A DNA stretch of 7,502 nt from Sulfurimonas sp. (GCA_021157665.1 JAGGWE010000027.1:1-7502); one strand, 5' to 3'. Positions 1-6,941 are shown, counted from the stretch's first letter. Notes: generated by a model from the letters alone, not told the origin. A program made the numbers and translations.

Positions 1-123
1 ATTTAATACTTCACGAACGATGATAGAGTGAGCACAACCAGGACATAAAAGGTTTGCACCCTCAAAACGGTCAGCCGATGTTGAAAACTCTTTTAAGTTT
101 TTAATTTTTTTCATTTCACTCAT
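1..123 (-). CDS. porB: Pyruvate:ferredoxin/flavodoxin oxidoreductase beta subunit, N-terminal fragment
   Basis: This is the first 41 codons of a gene that continues past the left edge. The translation starts MSEMKKIKNLKEF and contains CPGCAH at residues 27-32. That CxGC element is the N-terminal motif of 2-oxoacid:acceptor oxidoreductase beta subunits, which bind thiamine diphosphate and the proximal [4Fe-4S] cluster. The partner alpha gene lies 8 bp upstream. The start at 123 is preceded by AGGAAA four bases away; the A and G of the alpha gene's TAG stop are the first two bases of this Shine-Dalgarno. A second ATG, four codons in, lacks such a site. The rest of the thiamine-diphosphate domain is outside the window, so identification rests on the motif plus gene order. 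Both agree well with the four-subunit Por family. Confidence 0.9.
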   Translation of the reverse strand, partial: MSEMKKIKNLKEFSTSADRFEGANLLCPGCAHSIIVREVLN

Positions 124-131
124 ACTATTTC

Positions 132-1355
132 CTATAAATAAGCTAGTTTCGGTCCACGAACACCGATAAACTGTTGTTGTTGAGTTAATACTTTACCAGC
201 ATCAGCATTTGCTTGAAGCTCATTGAAAAGATCAACTAAGTGTGATTTTAATAAGTCACGACCACCAAGACCATAAATATAACCACTAAGTAGCATTTTT
301 GAATCTGTATTAAATAGTGAACCAGCAATCTCGTTAAATAACATACCAGCAGCACCACCTGGAGCTGAACGATCAAGTGCAGCTACAGCTTTAATATCTT
401 TAAGAGCATTACCAATCTCAGCAAATGGGAATGGACGAACAACACGAAGTCCAACTACACCAGCCTTAAGACCTTTAGCTCTCATCTCAGTTGCTACTTC
501 ACGAGCAGTTTCAACTGAAGTACCCATACAAACTACTGCTACATCAGCATCATCCATATCATAACATTCAACTTGATTATATTTACGACCTGTAAGTTTT
601 TCAAAATCAGAAAATACTTCTTCAATTTTTGGAGAAACTTTAGTCATCATATCATTATGTTGACGAGCTTTATGCTCAAAATGCCAATCTTCTTCAGTTT
701 GAACACCATGAGTTACTGGATTCTCAAAATCAAGCATATCATTCATTGGTTTATATTCACCAACAAAGTTATATGCATCATCATCAGCCATAGTGTAAAC
801 ACCCTGAGCAGTATGAGAAGTTATAAAACCATCTTGATTTACAATTGCTGGAAGTCTAACATCATGATCTTCAGAAACTTTAAAAGCTATAAAGTTTAAA
901 TCATAAGCCTCTTGTGGAGAAAATGCATCAAACTGAATCCAACCAGAATCACGACATAAATACATATCTGAATGATCACCATTTACATTAAGTGGTGCAG
1001 CTAAAGCACGATTTACAATATTAAGAACGATTGGTAATCTCATACCAGATGCTTGATAAAGTGTCTCAACCATAAGAGCAAGACCTTGAGAAGAAGTAGC
1101 AGTTGCAACACGACCACCAGCCGCAGCAGCACCAATACATCCAGACATTGCTGCATGTTCAGACTCAACCATTACAAATTCACCCTCAACATAATTATCT
1201 GACTTGAATTTTGCATAACCTTCAACAATAGGAGTTGATGGAGTAATTGGGTAAGCAGAAACAACATCTATCTGACACTGTCTCATAGCTTGAGCAGCTG
1301 CATGATTACCATCCCATACTTCAATATCTCTTAATTCCATTTTATCAAATGCCAT
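132..1355 (-). CDS. porA: Pyruvate:ferredoxin/flavodoxin oxidoreductase alpha subunit
   Basis: This 407-residue cytoplasmic alpha subunit takes part in the reversible oxidative decarboxylation of pyruvate to acetyl-CoA and CO2, with ferredoxin or flavodoxin as acceptor. Visible motifs are AYPITPSTPI (34-43), the SEHAAMSG segment with Glu66, GGRVATATSSQG (80-91), NRALAAPLNVNGDHSD (115-130), and a C-terminal transketolase-like domain with VVGLRVVRPFPF (about 299-310) and ALDRSAPGG. By analogy with the Desulfovibrio enzyme, Thr38, Glu66 and Arg116 are the likely active-site/pyruvate-binding residues; that mapping is inferred, not aligned. Length is normal for separate alpha subunits. The start follows the porD stop directly (TAGATG), with GAGGAG six bases upstream inside porD, so the two are probably translationally coupled. 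Related 2-oxoacid oxidoreductases (2-oxoglutarate, 2-oxoisovalerate) share the fold, but the four-gene order favours pyruvate. Confidence 0.95.
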   Translation of the reverse strand: MAFDKMELRDIEVWDGNHAAAQAMRQCQIDVVSAYPITPSTPIVEGYAKFKSDNYVEGEFVMVESEHAAMSGCIGAAAAGGRVATATSSQGLALMVETLYQASGMRLPIVLNIVNRALAAPLNVNGDHSDMYLCRDSGWIQFDAFSPQEAYDLNFIAFKVSEDHDVRLPAIVNQDGFITSHTAQGVYTMADDDAYNFVGEYKPMNDMLDFENPVTHGVQTEEDWHFEHKARQHNDMMTKVSPKIEEVFSDFEKLTGRKYNQVECYDMDDADVAVVCMGTSVETAREVATEMRAKGLKAGVVGLRVVRPFPFAEIGNALKDIKAVAALDRSAPGGAAGMLFNEIAGSLFNTDSKMLLSGYIYGLGGRDLLKSHLVDLFNELQANADAGKVLTQQQQFIGVRGPKLAYL

Positions 1356-1751
1356 CTATTTCTCCTCATCTTTTGCAGGCCAGTTTGCTAGCTCTGTCTC
1401 TTCATCTGCTTGTTCAGGAAACATTAAAAGTGATTTTGGATTTGTAGGACAAACCTCAACACAAATTCCACAACCTTTACAGTGATCCATATCTACACCA
1501 ATAAGTTTTTTATCTCTAGAGATAATTGAAACATCTGGACAATAAACCCAACAAAACTGACAATCAATACAGTAGTCTTTGTTAAACACTGGCTTAATAA
1601 GTCTCCAGTCAGCAACACTTGCTACATGAGAATTATTTTCAGAATAATTACGATCTCTTTGTGGTGTAAATGCAGAACATTCATCTACCTTACCATCGAA
1701 TGAACGAAGCATAGCTCCGATTTCAAATTCATCCCATCCTTTATTTGCCAT
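1356..1751 (-). CDS. porD: Pyruvate:ferredoxin/flavodoxin oxidoreductase delta subunit (2x[4Fe-4S] ferredoxin)
   Basis: This is the small electron-transfer subunit of Por. It carries two bacterial-ferredoxin motifs, CIDCQFCWVYCP and CKGCGICVEVCP, giving eight cysteines for two [4Fe-4S] clusters that pass electrons from the thiamine-diphosphate site to the external carrier. About 60 residues precede the first cluster, so the protein is longer than archaeal PorD (about 100 aa); as I recall, a similar long N-terminus occurs in the Helicobacter subunit. The tail is acidic and charged (ADEETELANWPAKDEEK). Two adjacent ATGs exist, at 1754 and 1751. AAGGAG (1763-1758) is three bases from the first and six from the second, so I chose the second (131 aa). 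Adding one Met gives the 132-aa alternative. The gene is 7-10 bp after porC and abuts porA. Confidence 0.93.
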   Translation of the reverse strand: MANKGWDEFEIGAMLRSFDGKVDECSAFTPQRDRNYSENNSHVASVADWRLIKPVFNKDYCIDCQFCWVYCPDVSIISRDKKLIGVDMDHCKGCGICVEVCPTNPKSLLMFPEQADEETELANWPAKDEEK

Positions 1752-1761
1752 CATTAGCTCC

Positions 1762-2319
1762 TTATTTCACTTCGTCGTAAGCTCGTTGAATTGCAACCAT
1801 ATTTGCATCAACAATCTTTTGTGGTAATTTAGCAAGAACTCTTTGCATACTTTCTTTGAAGAACTCAATATCATACATTCCAGAAATTTTCATAAATGCA
1901 CCAAGCATTGGTGTATTTGGAATAGCACGACCAATAGTCTCATTTGCAATAGTGATACAATCTAATGTATAAACTTCTTTGCCTTCAAGTTTTGGTTGAA
2001 TCTTGATTAATTCTTCTGTACTTAAGTGTGTAGTAATAATATACTTAGTTGTATCTTTGCCATTAATCGTTATATCTGTAGTAATAGCTAAAGCTGGATC
2101 GATTACAAAAACAAAATCTGGTTCCATATATTTTTCATGATTCATAATAACTTTATCATCAACACGATTGTAAGCTGTCATTGCAGCTCCACGCTTAGCC
2201 GATCCATAAAATGCAAAAGCTTGTACATGCTTACCAGTTGTCGAAATAACATCAGCTAAACCTTTTGCACCTGTTACAGCACCTTGTCCAGCACGACTAT
2301 GCCATCTAATTTCTAGCAT
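1762..2319 (-). CDS. porC: Pyruvate:ferredoxin/flavodoxin oxidoreductase gamma subunit
   Basis: This 185-residue subunit belongs to the gamma (POR/KOR catalytic-domain III) family and is called porC or porG depending on the organism. The N-terminal RWHSRAGQGAVTGAKGLA (5-22) corresponds to the G-x-G-GQG-V-T segment of the family. YGSAKRGAAMTAYNRV (38-53) matches the G-x-x-x-RG-A pattern, and the C-terminal part has NTPMLGAF (135-142), the usual N-T-x-MLGA element. It is cytoplasmic and forms part of the heterotetrameric unit with PorD, PorA and PorB. It is the first gene of the cluster, with a strong AAGGAG five bases before the ATG (SD at 2330-2325). Its TAA stop overlaps the Shine-Dalgarno of porD. 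A vorC/korC relative cannot be excluded from this subunit alone, but the gamma-delta-alpha-beta order is the Helicobacter-type pyruvate enzyme. Confidence 0.93.
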   Translation of the reverse strand: MLEIRWHSRAGQGAVTGAKGLADVISTTGKHVQAFAFYGSAKRGAAMTAYNRVDDKVIMNHEKYMEPDFVFVIDPALAITTDITINGKDTTKYIITTHLSTEELIKIQPKLEGKEVYTLDCITIANETIGRAIPNTPMLGAFMKISGMYDIEFFKESMQRVLAKLPQKIVDANMVAIQRAYDEVK

Positions 2320-2442
2320 AAATTCTCCTTAAGTTTTTTCAAGAAATATTTTTAAAAATTTTCTATCAATTCTAATCTGCCATATTCTATGAAACTAGCA
2401 CTTAAAAATAGCTTATTTATTTCACTTGATATGCTTAGTTAT
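2320..2442 (-). promoter_or_regulatory. Candidate por promoter region in the HAD-por gap
   Basis: This 123-bp, very AT-rich gap lies between the phosphatase stop and porC. On the minus strand it contains two TAGAAT hexamers, at 2389-2384 and 2374-2369, that could act as -10 boxes; neither has a recognisable TTGACA at the right distance. Campylobacterota promoters often lack a -35, so this does not rule them out. I see no strong hairpin with a T-tract, so read-through from the upstream unit is also possible. The strong ribosome-binding site AAGGAG sits at 2330-2325. The placement of a promoter here is inference from gap size and these weak boxes. Confidence 0.3.
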
Positions 2443-3090
2443 CTAAATGTGTTGTTTCTTCCTAGTTTTTAAAAATTCAACAGCTTCAAGAGCATCATTC
2501 ATCACAATTTCACTATACTCTTTTAATGTTTCGACTTCATCATATCCACTTAAAACAGCTATTGAATTTACACCAGCATCATTTGCCGAAATAAGATCTA
2601 ACTTTGTATCACCAATCATCCATATCTCTTTATTATTTGTATCTAATAACTCCAATGCTTTTAGTATTGGTTCGGCATGTGGCTTTGGATTTTGAACATG
2701 TTCTCTTCCTATCAAAACATCAAAATATTGCATCAAACCAAAATGTTCCATCAATATTTCAGAATAACTACCTGTTTTAGTTGTTACAATTCCTAAGGTT
2801 GCAATTTTACTAGCATTCTCAACAGCCTCTTTCGCACATGCCAGAAGCTGAGTTTTAATAGTTGATATTTTTCTATATTCCTCTTTATATGTAGCAACAA
2901 AATCCCAAACTTTATCCTCTTCTATACCCAACTTTTTATACATAATATCAAGTGGATAACCAATTAAAGCCATTATCTCTTTATCACTTGGATGTTCAGT
3001 CTCATGCACATCAAAAGAGTAATGAAAAGTGCTAACAATTGCATCGGTTGAGTCTATCAGCGTTCCATCTAAATCAAAAAGTATTATCAT
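2443..3090 (-). CDS. HAD-superfamily hydrolase, phosphoglycolate phosphatase-like
   Basis: This is a 215-residue cytoplasmic phosphatase of HAD subfamily I with a helical cap. All four HAD motifs are visible: FDLDGTLIDS near the N-terminus (nucleophile Asp6, acid/base Asp8), the VTTK segment (Thr103/104), NPKP with Lys136, and GDTKLD with Asp161 and Asp165 for Mg2+. The cap lies between motifs I and II, as in Gph, PpaX and pyrophosphatase-type members. The substrate cannot be read from the sequence; phosphoglycolate, pyrophosphate or a sugar phosphate are all possible. I chose the ATG at 3090 because it overlaps the preceding stop as ATGA and puts the nucleophile motif at the usual distance from the N-terminus. 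An upstream in-frame ATG at 3111 would add MGKGRDK and lacks a Shine-Dalgarno. The overlap implies translational coupling to the solute-binding protein gene. Confidence 0.88.
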   Translation of the reverse strand: MIILFDLDGTLIDSTDAIVSTFHYSFDVHETEHPSDKEIMALIGYPLDIMYKKLGIEEDKVWDFVATYKEEYRKISTIKTQLLACAKEAVENASKIATLGIVTTKTGSYSEILMEHFGLMQYFDVLIGREHVQNPKPHAEPILKALELLDTNNKEIWMIGDTKLDLISANDAGVNSIAVLSGYDEVETLKEYSEIVMNDALEAVEFLKTRKKQHI

Positions 3091-4625
3091 TTTATCTCTG
3101 CCTTTTCCCATTTTATATAATTATGCCAAATCCCACTCAAACTTGGTTCTATATTTTTAATATTTTTATTTACTGTTGTTATAGAGTTTGGAATATACAA
3201 GAATAGATATGGATTATCATCTACTATAATTTTAAACATATCTTTCCAAAGAGCTGAAAGTTTTTCTCTGTCTATCATGCTTTGTGAATCCTCTATCATC
3301 TCATCCATTTTAGGATTATCATAACCAACTAAATTAAAACCACCTTTTTTATCAGAATCAGTATGCCAAAAAAGATATGGATCAGGAGTTGAAGATAAGC
3401 CCCAACCTAAAAGTACAGAATCAAATTCATGTGGAAAAACTACCATATTTAAAAATGCTTGCCACTCCATAACTCTAAGATTTACAATAACACCAGCTTT
3501 TTTAAGTTGATGTTGAAGAATTTGAGCTGCATAGGGGCGAATACTACTAGAGTTTGAAGTTACTATCTCAAAAGTAAATGGATTATCTTCATCATATCCT
3601 GCCTCTTTTAAAAGCTGTTTTGCTTTTTGTATATCTTGAGTTGGAGATTTTACTTCTGGATTAAAAGCTTTTGTAGCTGGTAAAAATGGTCCAGTACACA
3701 CTTTTGCATGTTTAAAAAATAAAATCTCTACTAACTCTTTTCTATTTATAGCTAAAGATAAAGCCTCTCTTACTTTTGGATTTTTAAACTTATCTCTTCT
3801 TAGATTAAATCCAAGATAAGTGTATGAGTGGCTTATCTCCTCATAAATATTAAAATTTTTAAAGAACTCACCTGTTAGTTGTCTTTCAAACTGCATCGGT
3901 TCAATATTCCCAATATCAAGAGAGGTTGCTTTTAACATTAAAAATCTTGTCATTGGGTCAGCTATTACATGAAAAGAGATTTTATCTATCTTAGGACGAC
4001 CCATAAAATAATCATCATTAGCAAGTAAAATAATATTTTTAGAATGTTCTAATTGATGAAGTTTATAAGCACCTGTTCCTATTGGTTTTATGTTAAACTT
4101 CGAATTCATTATATTTTCTTCATCTTTTAAAATATGCTCTGGAACAATACCCATCATCCAAGTCTCTAAAGCTTTAAAATATGGCTTAGTATAAATCACT
4201 CGCACCTTATACTCATTCACAATCTCAACATTTTTTACAAATCTAAAATTTGCACTGTATGGGGAAGATATTTTTGGAGAGATTAAAGTTTTATAGGTAA
4301 AGAGTACATCTTTTGCAGAAAACTTTTCTCCATCATGCCACTTGGCATGTGGATTTAACTCAAACACTAAAGTTGTATTATTTTCATAATAAAAAGAAGT
4401 TGCTAAATCACCAATAATAGTTGAACTATCTTTATCATATTTTACAAGCCCATTAAAGATAAAACCAGCAATCTCTGAAGAACTAGAATCAGTAGCAAGT
4501 ATTGGATTTAATCTTGATGGATTAGCTGAAGTTGCAAGATGTAGAGTTGTCGCATAAACCGATAATGATAAAAATAAAAGTAATAATAATCTCACAACTA
4601 TTTTAATTTCCCAAAGCTTTACCAT
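3087..4625 (-). CDS. Periplasmic solute-binding protein of the peptide/nickel ABC transporter family (SBP_bac_5)
   Basis: This is a family-5 extracellular solute-binding protein (DppA/OppA/NikA type) that captures a ligand in the periplasm for an ABC importer. Signatures include AKWHDGEKFSAKDVLFTYK, VREALSLAINRKELVE and the QLLKEAGY segment, in the expected order across about 500 residues. A hydrophobic stretch LLLLLFLSLSVYA just before TTLHLATS looks like a Sec signal peptide with cleavage after the Ala. There is no lipobox Cys, so it should be soluble. The start is uncertain. ATG at 4625 (512 aa) overlaps the preceding gene by 23 bp and has no clear ribosome-binding site. GTG at 4595 (502 aa) begins 7 bases after that gene's stop and gives a very short n-region (MR). 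Longer ATG starts up to 4661 only add overlap. No permease or ATPase gene is in the window, so the ligand (peptide, nickel or other) is open. Confidence 0.88.
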   Translation of the reverse strand: MVKLWEIKIVVRLLLLLFLSLSVYATTLHLATSANPSRLNPILATDSSSSEIAGFIFNGLVKYDKDSSTIIGDLATSFYYENNTTLVFELNPHAKWHDGEKFSAKDVLFTYKTLISPKISSPYSANFRFVKNVEIVNEYKVRVIYTKPYFKALETWMMGIVPEHILKDEENIMNSKFNIKPIGTGAYKLHQLEHSKNIILLANDDYFMGRPKIDKISFHVIADPMTRFLMLKATSLDIGNIEPMQFERQLTGEFFKNFNIYEEISHSYTYLGFNLRRDKFKNPKVREALSLAINRKELVEILFFKHAKVCTGPFLPATKAFNPEVKSPTQDIQKAKQLLKEAGYDEDNPFTFEIVTSNSSSIRPYAAQILQHQLKKAGVIVNLRVMEWQAFLNMVVFPHEFDSVLLGWGLSSTPDPYLFWHTDSDKKGGFNLVGYDNPKMDEMIEDSQSMIDREKLSALWKDMFKIIVDDNPYLFLYIPNSITTVNKNIKNIEPSLSGIWHNYIKWEKAEIK

Positions 4626-5982
4626 TAACACTAAGTTCATTATTATTAAATCTAATCTCAAATATTAAATCATCCATATCCTCTTTAGCATAACTATAAG
4701 CAAACATTGTCATGGGAAAGATTGAGGAAATTTTACTAAATATTTTTTTTGATACTTTAAGATTAAAATCTAAATCTAAGTTTTTAGAGATGTTAAAAGG
4801 GTTATATCCAATATTTTTTGCTAAATCTATATCCTCTTTTAAAATAATTTTTGAGTTAATTTTAAATCCCTTTAAATCATCATTATCAATTTTAATATTT
4901 TTTATAGAAAAATCTTTTATATCAAACTTCAAACCCTTAGAGAGTAATTTAATAGAACTATCTCTTATCTCTTTATTTAAATAGATAGAGTTTCCTGATT
5001 TTGATTTTGATATTAAAACTCTAAGTTCTTCTAATGAATCTTTATCTAAATCAAACAATTTTAAATCTGAGTTGAAATTTGAAGCTATGAAATTTAACTT
5101 ATTTGATTTAACAAACATTTTAGAAAAAGAGCTTTTTGAATTAAATTCTGCCTTTTTTTCTTCTGTATTTGAGATTATATTCATATCCATATCTAAAATT
5201 TTTAAAGAGCCACTATTATTAACTATACCATCTACATTAATTGATAAAGAATTTATTTTTGATGATGTTAAATATGTAGTTTTTGAGTTAAAAATTGATG
5301 TTGAACTAAACTTATTTAAATCAATTGATATATTTTGATTTGCTTTTATCATATTTACAATTATTTTATCTATATTCATTTGTAAAGATGATGGGGTAAT
5401 AAAACCACCTTCACCTTTAAAAGTTGCTTTACTTAACTTTACCACAAGTTGGGAAGCATTACTCATTGTTTGCTGTTCATCTATATCTTTTATATAACCA
5501 CCAAAACTTTCAGTAGCAATATTATAATTTATATGATACAAAATTCCTTTTTGCATTAAAAAATTTTCAATATACTCAAAAAAGTTTTTATCTTTTCTCT
5601 CTAACTCTTTCATTATTTCATCTGAAAAACTCAATGGATAAATATCTATAGAAACTGCTTCACTAAAAGGAAAATTACTATAATTTAAATCAACTCCAAT
5701 AACTGTTCCCATTAACATTGCAGATGTATGTGGGGAGAGTTGCTTATCAGAATAATTACTTAAATAGTTTGAAAACTTATCCATATCACTTAAAACAAAC
5801 TCATAATGTCTTGAACTATTTAAATAAGTTACTTTTTGTACAGAGTTTTTACTTTCAATTCCATTAGCTTTTAAAGTTTCGATTTTAGTATCAAGTTTTT
5901 CTTTTACAAATTTATTTCCAAGTATTGGGAGTAATGCTAATACTAATATAAAAAGAGCCGTGAAAATGATAGTTTTTTTCAT
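4603..5982 (-). CDS. Exported or membrane-anchored protein, DUF945/YdgA-like
   Basis: The product is 459 residues of unknown function. The N-terminus MKKTIIFTALFILVLALLPILGN is two lysines followed by about 18 hydrophobic residues, giving an uncleaved anchor or signal peptide; the rest is periplasmic or extracytoplasmic by inference. The remainder alternates polar and hydrophobic residues, rich in Ser, Asn, Lys, Ile and Asp, and looks like extended beta structure. I see no Cys or Trp. The N-terminal anchor, overall length and the closing IRFNNNELSVNGKAL resemble the DUF945 (YdgA/YihF) family, whose members end in a similar strand plus NGK/NGQ; this match is from memory and only moderate. The gene is markedly more AT-rich than the por and ribosomal genes. 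The Shine-Dalgarno is weak (GGAA before the ATG). It is first in a unit with the binding protein and the phosphatase. Confidence 0.75.
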   Translation of the reverse strand: MKKTIIFTALFILVLALLPILGNKFVKEKLDTKIETLKANGIESKNSVQKVTYLNSSRHYEFVLSDMDKFSNYLSNYSDKQLSPHTSAMLMGTVIGVDLNYSNFPFSEAVSIDIYPLSFSDEIMKELERKDKNFFEYIENFLMQKGILYHINYNIATESFGGYIKDIDEQQTMSNASQLVVKLSKATFKGEGGFITPSSLQMNIDKIIVNMIKANQNISIDLNKFSSTSIFNSKTTYLTSSKINSLSINVDGIVNNSGSLKILDMDMNIISNTEEKKAEFNSKSSFSKMFVKSNKLNFIASNFNSDLKLFDLDKDSLEELRVLISKSKSGNSIYLNKEIRDSSIKLLSKGLKFDIKDFSIKNIKIDNDDLKGFKINSKIILKEDIDLAKNIGYNPFNISKNLDLDFNLKVSKKIFSKISSIFPMTMFAYSYAKEDMDDLIFEIRFNNNELSVNGKALGN

Positions 5983-6003
5983 TTTGTTATTCCATAATTT
6001 AAA

Positions 6004-6016
6004 TTAGGATATTATA
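6004..6016 (-). promoter_or_regulatory. Candidate sigma-70 promoter for the DUF945-like gene
   Basis: The minus strand has an exact TATAAT at 6016-6011, which would start transcription near 6004, about 22 bases before the ATG at 5982. The upstream bases are a long A/T stretch, as in many Campylobacterota promoters. The best -35 at a 17-bp spacer is TCATAA (6039-6034), only a partial match. TAGACA at 6046-6041 is a better hexamer but 24 bp away. In a sequence this AT-rich, TATAAT can occur by chance; its position just after the ribosomal-operon hairpin supports it. Confidence 0.5.
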
Positions 6017-6072
6017 TATAAAAAATTATTAGTTTATGATTGTCTAAAAAAAGGGAGTAAATATAAAAGAGG

Positions 6073-6100
6073 TTTTACCAAGACAAAAGTCTTGATAAAA
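6073..6100 (-). terminator. Hairpin after rpsI, probable terminator of the rplM-rpsI unit
   Basis: On the minus strand a 12-bp stem (6100-6089 with 6084-6073, one G-U pair, otherwise complementary) closes a TTTT loop; the core is CAAGAC-TTTT-GTCTTG. It begins 15 bases after the rpsI stop. The stem is followed by CCTCTTTTATAT rather than a clean T-run; a seven-T run comes 20 bases later (6052-6046). It is therefore an imperfect intrinsic terminator, or a 3'-end-stabilising stem. No plus-strand gene reads towards it. Confidence 0.65.
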
Positions 6101-6115
6101 AGTTCTGTAAGACGA

Positions 6116-6508
6116 TTAACGCTTAGAGAACTGACGAGAACGACGAGCTTTACGCTTACCTGGTTTCTTACGCTCAACAACTCTTGAATCACGAGTCATC
6201 ATACCTTCAGGTTTAAGGATAGCTTTAATCGCTGGATCAAACTCTACAAGAGCCTTAGAGATACCATGACGAAGTGCATCAGCTTGACCACCAAAACCAC
6301 CACCTAAAGTAGTAGCTACGATATCAACTGAAGTATCTTGTTTAGAAAGAACTAATGGTTGTTTAACACGAAGTTTCTTAGCTTCAAGTCCACCTAACCA
6401 TGCGTCTAATGAAAGACCGTTTACTGTAATATTACCATTTCCTGGAGTTAACCACACTTTTGCTATAGATGCTTTACGCTTACCTGTTGCATATATTCTA
6501 GTTGCCAT
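6116..6508 (-). CDS. rpsI: 30S ribosomal protein S9
   Basis: This 130-residue protein of the small ribosomal subunit head has a C-terminal tail that reaches towards the P-site tRNA. Recognisable segments are the start ATGKRKASIAKVWL, the glycine-rich LGGGFGGQADALRHGIS (about 68-84), MTRDSRVVERKKPG and the highly basic end KARRSRQFSKR, the hallmark S9 tail. Length is standard. The ATG at 6508 has AAGGAT six bases upstream; this site overlaps the TAA stop of rplM, 10 bp away, and the two are co-transcribed as in most bacteria. A hairpin follows the stop and probably ends the unit. Confidence 0.98.
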   Translation of the reverse strand: MATRIYATGKRKASIAKVWLTPGNGNITVNGLSLDAWLGGLEAKKLRVKQPLVLSKQDTSVDIVATTLGGGFGGQADALRHGISKALVEFDPAIKAILKPEGMMTRDSRVVERKKPGKRKARRSRQFSKR

Positions 6509-6518
6509 AAATCAATCC

Positions 6519-6941
6519 TTACTTAGCAAGTTGTGCAGAGTGAGGGTGTTCAGCACCTGCATAAATTTTTAATTTTTTAATCATTTTAGCACCAAGCTTA
6601 GTTTTAGGAAGCATACCGCGAGCAGCTAATTTAAATAGTTTCTCAGGGTTTTTCTCTAATAGCTCAGTCATTTTAACACTTTTAGTTGAACCGAAGTAAC
6701 CAGAGTGAGAAAAATATTCTTTATTATTGATTTTACCAAGACCATTAAATCTAGCCTTAGAAGCGTTAATGATAACTACATAGTCACCACAGTCAATATT
6801 TGGAGTCCAGCAAACTTTTCTCTTACCACGAAGAATAGTAGCTACTTCAGTCATCATACGACCAAAAGTTTTACCTTCAGCATCGATTAAAACCCATTTT
6901 TGGTCAATCTGCTCAGAAGTTGCAATTTTTGTAAATTTCAT
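6519..6941 (-). CDS. rplM: 50S ribosomal protein L13
   Basis: This 140-residue protein of the large ribosomal subunit binds early in 23S rRNA assembly. Segments typical of L13 are KTFGRMMTEVATILRGK (about 24-40), TPNIDCGDYVVIINASK, the HSGYFGST stretch, the LAARGMLPKTKLG motif (about 106-118) and YAGAEHPHSAQ near the end. Length is close to the usual 140-145. The ATG at 6941 has AAAGG about 8 bases upstream. It is first of the L13-S9 pair and comes after the AddA-type gene with an 81-bp gap that holds a hairpin and a possible promoter. This addA-rplM-rpsI order matches what I know from Campylobacter. Confidence 0.98.
   Translation of the reverse strand: MKFTKIATSEQIDQKWVLIDAEGKTFGRMMTEVATILRGKRKVCWTPNIDCGDYVVIINASKARFNGLGKINNKEYFSHSGYFGSTKSVKMTELLEKNPEKLFKLAARGMLPKTKLGAKMIKKLKIYAGAEHPHSAQLAK

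Noticed and set aside
573..899. Plus-strand open frame opposite porA, and similar ones opposite the phosphatase, DUF945-like and rplM genes.
   Set aside because: Each lies wholly opposite a well-supported gene, has low-complexity Phe/Ile/Ser/Lys-rich composition, and shows no recognisable family motif.
2348..2359. Perfect 12-bp palindrome ATTTTTAAAAAT in the HAD-por gap.
   Set aside because: It is made of A and T only in an AT-rich gap, has no loop for an RNA hairpin and no associated T-run; chance is the simplest explanation.
2366..2383. TGGCAG...TTGAT on the minus strand upstream of porC, resembling a sigma-54 promoter.
   Set aside because: The GG and the downstream TTG element are two bases too far apart for the strict -24/-12 spacing, and the GC of the -12 box is missing.
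3091..3111. Upstream ATG giving the phosphatase the extra N-terminus MGKGRDK.
   Set aside because: No Shine-Dalgarno precedes it, it deepens the overlap with the binding-protein gene to 25 bp, and the ATGA junction at 3090 is a better start for a HAD protein.
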